DNA of 18,500 bases from Bacteroidaceae bacterium (GTDB lineage: Bacteria; Bacteroidota; Bacteroidia; Bacteroidales; Bacteroidaceae). The notes beneath the pieces are model-generated. The model was given only the letters and a program-made list of their open reading frames with translations, ran no database searches and was not told the origin of the DNA. This document shows positions 14,420-18,500 of the stretch, in pieces. The stretch spans positions 1-18,500 of the forward strand of contig JAFUNW010000272.1 in the NCBI GenBank assembly GCA_017472905.1, in the 5' to 3' direction. The stretch's first letter is position 1. The number at the start of each line of letters is the position of its first letter. The translations under genes and the position numbers were made by a program.

Positions 14420-17400
14420 TGTGCAGTTTGTTGAGGATTAGGGTTGTTTTCTTTGCGATGTTGGTTTATTAAGAGATAGACGATGGGGATGATAAATCCA
14501 TTGAGGAAAGTAGAACTGAGCAGACCTCCCAAAATAACTTTGGCCATCGGACTTTGAATCTCATTGCCGGGTAAATCTCCATTTACAGCCAGGGGTATCA
14601 TGGCTAAGGCAGAAGACAGGGCTGTCATCAGGATGGGGTTTAGGCGATCCAACGACCCTTCGATGACGCTGTCATAGAGATCTTTTCCTTGTGAACGCAG
14701 TTGGTTGTAATTACTGATGAGCAACATGCCGTTTCGGGTGGCTATACCGAAGAGGGAGATGAATCCGATGATAGCCGGGATGCTTATTTCTCCGGTGGTA
14801 ACCAGTAGCGAAAAGACTCCTCCAATCAAGGCTAGCGGAAGATTTAGCAGGATGATACCGCTTTCTCGTGCATTCTTGAATTCCATGTAGAGTAAAAGGA
14901 ATATGACGGTAATGGAGAGGAGGGAAGTCAACAGCAGGGTGGCGGAAGCTGCTTGTTCGCTCTCGAATTGTCCTCCGTATTCAATGTGGTAACCTTCAGG
15001 AAGTGTAATTTCTTTGGATATTTGTTCACGAATATCGTTGACCACTCCCCTTAGGTCGCGTCCGGAGGTATTGGCAGAGATGACTATTTTACGTTTTACA
15101 TTTTCTCGACTGATGGTGTTGGGGCCCATGCGAGACTCAACATCGGCTACATTGCTCAATGGTATTTTTCCTTGTGGTGTATCAATCAATAAATTGCGTA
15201 TTTTCTCAATGTTGTCGTATCTCTCTTTTTGAGCGCGTACGGTGAGGTTGAATGTCTTTCCCTCTTCGTAGACTTGCGAAACAATTTCTCCGGCCATGTT
15301 TACTGAAACGAAATCGTAGAATTCGGGGAGTGATATGCCGTACTTGGCCAACATCTCCCGGCGGGGAATGATGTTCAGTTCCGGTCGCTCTATTTGTTGC
15401 TCTACGTTCAAGTCTACGATACCATCGATGCTGGAAATGGTTTCCTTAATTTGGTTGCCGAGTGCGAACATTTTGTTGAGGTCGGTTCCGAATAGTTTAA
15501 TGGCTATACCGGCTTTGGTGCCGCTCAGCATGGCGTCTATGCGATGGCTGATGGGTTGCCCGATTTCAATGTTAGCTCCAATTATTGTCGATAGCTTTTC
15601 ACGTACTTCTTCCATGACTTCGTTTCTGGAGCGTTCTTTCAATTCAAACGGTGCTTCTATTTCGGATGTGTTTACTCCCAAGGCATGCTCGTCCAGTTCG
15701 GCACGTCCGGTCTTACGGGCTACGGTAATGATTTCCGGGACAGAAAGCAGTAATTCTTCAGCTCGGCGACCGATGCGATCGCTTTCTTCCAGTGAAATGC
15801 CCGGAAGTGAACTGATGTTGATGGTGAACGAACCTTCGTTGAACGAGGGCAGGAAGCTGTTTCCCAACGTAAAGAATCCGATGAGTGCGATTAAAAAGAG
15901 TGCAATGGTTCCTCCCAATACTCCTTTCTTATGTTGGAGAGACCATTTCAAAGAACTCTTATAATATTTCTTCAACCACAAGGCAATGAAAGATTCTTTG
16001 GGTTGTTTTTCGGAGAAAGATTTGTTGAGCAGGTAGCTACAGAGCACCGGAGTCAGCGTTAAGGCTACAAGCGTGGAGGCAGCCAATGCAACGATGAATG
16101 CAATGCCCAACGGTATCAGCATGCGACCTTCCATGCCGGAGAGGAAGAATAAGGGTATGAAACTCACGACAATGATGAGGGTTGAGTTCAGGATGGGCAT
16201 ACGAACTTCGCGGCTGGCTTCGAACACGATATCAAGGGTGGAGCGTTGGTTTTCGCGAGGAAGTTGCTTGTTCTTTCGAAGGTGTTTCCATACGTTTTCT
16301 ACGTCCACAATGGCATCGTCTACCAGCGAACCGATAGCAATGGCCATACCTCCCAAGCTCATGGTATTTATGCTCAGCCCCATGTAATGCAATGCCAATA
16401 TGGAGAAAAGCAGGGAGAGGGGGAGGGTTACCAATGAGATGAAGGTTGTACGTACATTGGCAAGGAAGAGGAAGAGGATAATGACTACGAAGATGGCTCC
16501 TTCGAATAGGGAGTCTTGTACATTTCCGATGGAGCTGTCGATGAAGCGTGATTGTCGGAATATGTCGGTAGAGAATCGGATGTCAGCAGGAAGCCCCTCT
16601 TTCAGCTCCTCTAATGTCCGGTCGATTCGTTCAGTCAATTCCAAAGTTCCTGTCTTGGGTTGTTTGGTTACCGTCAGCAAAACAGCTGCTTTCCCTTCTA
16701 CGGAAGCCACACCCAATTTCGGCTCTTGTGCACCGATGCGCACTTCTGCAATGTCTTCAAGGGTAATGGGGTGACCGTTGTATTCTTTAATAAAGGTGCG
16801 TGCCAGTTGGCTTTCTTTGTCGGTAGAAAGAATGCCGCGTACGATATATTCATTGCTGTATTCGTAGATGACCCCTCCGTTGGCATTGATGTTCATGCCT
16901 CGTGTGGCAGTTAAAACCTCACCGAGTGTCACCTCATAGTGTTTCATGCGGATGGGGTCAAGCAATATCTGGTATTCTTTGATGTCTCCTCCCAAGACTG
17001 AAACCTGTGCAACTCCTCCCATCGAGAGTAAGCGCGGACGAATGTGCCAATCGGCAATGGTGCGCAAATCAAGCATGGAGGTGCTATCGGAGGTTAGTCC
17101 GATAATCATCAGTTCACCCAAAATGGAAGATTGTGGCCCCAATGTGGGTTGGTTGACATTGTCCGGAAGTTCTTCGGCTACCAGCGAGAGCTTCTCCGAA
17201 ACAATTTGGCGAGCAAGGTAGATGTCTGTATCCCAGTCGAATTCAACCCAGACGATGGAGAAACTATGGGTAGAAGAGGAGCGTACCCTTCGTACATGAG
17301 TCGCACCGTTTACCGCAGTTTCGATGGGAAAGGTAACCAATTGTTCAACCTCTTCTGCGGCCATGCCGTTTGCTTCGGTCATGACAACTACGGTTGGAGC

Positions 17401-17529
17401 AGTCAGGTCGGGGAATACATCTATTTCGGTACGATGGGCCGTATATATTCCGGCTATCAGCACAAGGATGCTGCTTATCAACACCAACAGCCGGTTGTGT
17501 AGGGAAAAAGATATGATTTTATTCAGCAT
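14416..17529 (-). CDS. Heavy-metal-type RND efflux permease (CusA/CzcA family)
   Basis: The 1037-residue inner-membrane pump uses the proton gradient to export substrate from periplasm or cytoplasm through the TolC channel. Sequence landmarks are the N-terminal helix (MLNKIISFSLHNRLLVLISS), EVEQLVTFPIETAVNG of the porter domain, and the fourth-helix signature GSLVDDAIVDVEN at residues 402-412 with Asp404, Asp405, Asp409 and Glu411. The central GNSFLPSFNEGSFTINISSLPG block precedes the second porter domain. RLNPILMTALSSALAMIPLA marks the later helices. CzcA has DGAV and CusA has DAAI around the first Asp. The DDAI form here belongs to neither textbook type, so a metal is likely but its identity (Cu/Ag, Zn/Cd/Co or another) is open. 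The gene follows the adaptor by 27 bases and overlaps tolC by 4. Confidence 0.93.
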   Translation of the reverse strand: MLNKIISFSLHNRLLVLISSILVLIAGIYTAHRTEIDVFPDLTAPTVVVMTEANGMAAEEVEQLVTFPIETAVNGATHVRRVRSSSTHSFSIVWVEFDWDTDIYLARQIVSEKLSLVAEELPDNVNQPTLGPQSSILGELMIIGLTSDSTSMLDLRTIADWHIRPRLLSMGGVAQVSVLGGDIKEYQILLDPIRMKHYEVTLGEVLTATRGMNINANGGVIYEYSNEYIVRGILSTDKESQLARTFIKEYNGHPITLEDIAEVRIGAQEPKLGVASVEGKAAVLLTVTKQPKTGTLELTERIDRTLEELKEGLPADIRFSTDIFRQSRFIDSSIGNVQDSLFEGAIFVVIILFLFLANVRTTFISLVTLPLSLLFSILALHYMGLSINTMSLGGMAIAIGSLVDDAIVDVENVWKHLRKNKQLPRENQRSTLDIVFEASREVRMPILNSTLIIVVSFIPLFFLSGMEGRMLIPLGIAFIVALAASTLVALTLTPVLCSYLLNKSFSEKQPKESFIALWLKKYYKSSLKWSLQHKKGVLGGTIALFLIALIGFFTLGNSFLPSFNEGSFTINISSLPGISLEESDRIGRRAEELLLSVPEIITVARKTGRAELDEHALGVNTSEIEAPFELKERSRNEVMEEVREKLSTIIGANIEIGQPISHRIDAMLSGTKAGIAIKLFGTDLNKMFALGNQIKETISSIDGIVDLNVEQQIERPELNIIPRREMLAKYGISLPEFYDFVSVNMAGEIVSQVYEEGKTFNLTVRAQKERYDNIEKIRNLLIDTPQGKIPLSNVADVESRMGPNTISRENVKRKIVISANTSGRDLRGVVNDIREQISKEITLPEGYHIEYGGQFESEQAASATLLLTSLLSITVIFLLLYMEFKNARESGIILLNLPLALIGGVFSLLVTTGEISIPAIIGFISLFGIATRNGMLLISNYNQLRSQGKDLYDSVIEGSLDRLNPILMTALSSALAMIPLAVNGDLPGNEIQSPMAKVILGGLLSSTFLNGFIIPIVYLLINQHRKENNPNPQQTAQ

Positions 17530-17556
17530 AGTGGTATCTTCTGTTTCAGTGAAAGA

Positions 17557-18500
17557 TTAATGTTCGTGTGAATGTCCCGGTATGCTTTTGGCTATGGAGG
17601 CCAACTTGACATGGTAAGCTCCTTGGGTTACCACACGTTCTCCGGCATGTATCCCGGAGAGCAGTTGAACCTCTTTCCCGTTGTCCAATCCGATTTTTAC
17701 TTCTCTTCGTTGGTAACATTCATCATCAAGTTGAATGTAGACGAAATAGACACCCTGTTCTTCTGTCAAGGCTGTATGTGGAACGGATAATACGTTGGGT
17801 ATCTCTTCAGACAATAGATACACTTCGGCATAGGAACCGGGAAATAGTCCTTCTTGATTGTCCATTGCAAAGGTCACCGGAATGTAGAACGGCGTTTTGC
17901 CGGATGCTCGTCCGTAAGAGAGCAGTTTCCCGTTCAATTCTTGGAGTGTATAGACCTGTTCGCTGTATGAGGTACGGAAATTGGCTGAAGTGATTTTGTT
18001 TAACAGAGCATAATGTTTCTCAGGAACATCGGCGCGCAGATATAGTCGGTTGTTGCGTGTAATCAATATAAGTGGTTGTCCAACGTTTACATAGTCCCCT
18101 TCGTTGACCAGGCAGTTTTTGATATATCCGTTTATCGGAGAATGAACGGCCGCTCCGTTATCCTTGTCTTTGGCTACGATGGCATTGTAACTTATGCGGG
18201 CATTTTCATAAGCTTCCTGAATGCGAATGAATTCCTTTTCCGAAATAAGTTTGTCTTTGATTAGATTGACAGCCCGGTCATACTCTTTTCGAGCTGCTTC
18301 ATACGTGATTTGTGCTCGTTCGGCTGGATCTCCGTCTTGTAGGTTTCGTGCAGAAATAGTCAACAACGTATTTTGTGTATAAACTTGTTTCCCCTCTGTC
18401 AATGGTTGGGCGAACGATACGATGCCGGATGTTTTGGCCACAATGGTTTGCTCTTCTCCTTGCGCTGATTCTATTTCACCTCCGACCAGCAAAACGTGGC
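17557..18500 (-). CDS. RND efflux periplasmic adaptor (membrane fusion protein), 5' end outside window
   Basis: The reading frame is open to the window edge, so this is the C-terminal part (about 314 residues) of a CusB/HlyD-type adaptor that bridges the RND pump and TolC channel. Visible parts, in order, are a first lipoyl half (VAKTSGIVSFAQPLTEGKQV), an alpha-helical hairpin (YEAARKEYDRAVNLIKDK to ARISYNAIVAKDK), and a second lipoyl half (AAVHSPINGYIKNCLVNEGD). A beta-barrel (LYLRADVPEKHYALL) and a membrane-proximal domain ending GAYHVKLASIAKS follow. A TTG at 18492 is in frame but is inside the lipoyl domain and is not the start. The signal or lipoprotein peptide must lie upstream. The protein ends in SIPGHSHEH; a His-rich tail suggests metal binding. 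It is the first visible gene of the operon. Confidence 0.9.
   Translation of the reverse strand, partial: HVLLVGGEIESAQGEEQTIVAKTSGIVSFAQPLTEGKQVYTQNTLLTISARNLQDGDPAERAQITYEAARKEYDRAVNLIKDKLISEKEFIRIQEAYENARISYNAIVAKDKDNGAAVHSPINGYIKNCLVNEGDYVNVGQPLILITRNNRLYLRADVPEKHYALLNKITSANFRTSYSEQVYTLQELNGKLLSYGRASGKTPFYIPVTFAMDNQEGLFPGSYAEVYLLSEEIPNVLSVPHTALTEEQGVYFVYIQLDDECYQRREVKIGLDNGKEVQLLSGIHAGERVVTQGAYHVKLASIAKSIPGHSHEH

Noticed and set aside
15335..15964. 209-codon plus-strand ORF opposite the RND gene
   Set aside because: It is an antisense shadow of strongly conserved RND coding sequence and its product is a Ser-rich, low-information translation without motifs.
18490..18492. TTG as start of the efflux adaptor
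   Set aside because: The frame is open upstream to the window edge and the TTG falls just before the lipoyl domain, leaving no signal peptide, so the gene is truncated by the window.

Overview
The window looks like a chromosomal segment of a Bacteroidales bacterium, most likely Bacteroides or Phocaeicola. This rests on moderate-to-low GC, on promoters that match the Bacteroides -7 element TAnnTTTG (upstream of ppdK, rlmD and the MORN-protein gene), on mostly absent Shine-Dalgarno sequences, and on the gene content. No rRNA, tRNA, CRISPR array, integrase or transposase was found.

Region 1 (1-2167, + strand) is the distal end of a surface-polysaccharide locus: a possible 3' tail of an upstream gene, a GT4-type glycosyltransferase, an unrecognised 84-residue protein, and a WecG/TagA/CpsF (GT26) glycosyltransferase. 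The three complete genes lie 5-10 bases apart and are probably one transcript. Region 2 (2135-3300) is AT-rich accessory DNA. It holds a 45-codon antisense ORF for a small membrane peptide, an almost perfect 49-bp palindrome carrying TATATTTG at both outer ends, a small hairpin with AAAGGAGG in its loop, a doubtful 38-codon acidic ORF, and a 179-residue two-helix membrane protein on the minus strand. The N-terminus of that protein resembles putative phage abortive-infection proteins.

Region 3 (3400-9625) is conserved core. ppdK (pyruvate phosphate dikinase, minus strand) has its own promoter and an orientation-specific stem-loop after its stop. Divergent from it is a tight rlmD - rluA-family - comF operon, combining RNA modification with a ComF phosphoribosyltransferase-fold protein, which ends in a strong intrinsic terminator. 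The promoter of the next gene is embedded in that terminator, with its -33 box in the loop.

Region 4 (9594-13215) holds an unusual 606-residue membrane protein and a secreted sialate O-acetylesterase-like SGNH esterase. The membrane protein has an internal 10-residue tandem repeat linker and C-terminal MORN repeats. Region 5 (13220-18500, minus strand) is a tripartite heavy-metal-type RND efflux operon read adaptor, RND pump, TolC-like outer-membrane factor. The adaptor N-terminus lies beyond the window edge.

Most of the window is ordinary. The least explained parts are the palindrome with its small antisense membrane-peptide ORF, the short AbiC-like protein, and the repeat-linked MORN membrane protein. 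None can be called a new system from sequence alone.
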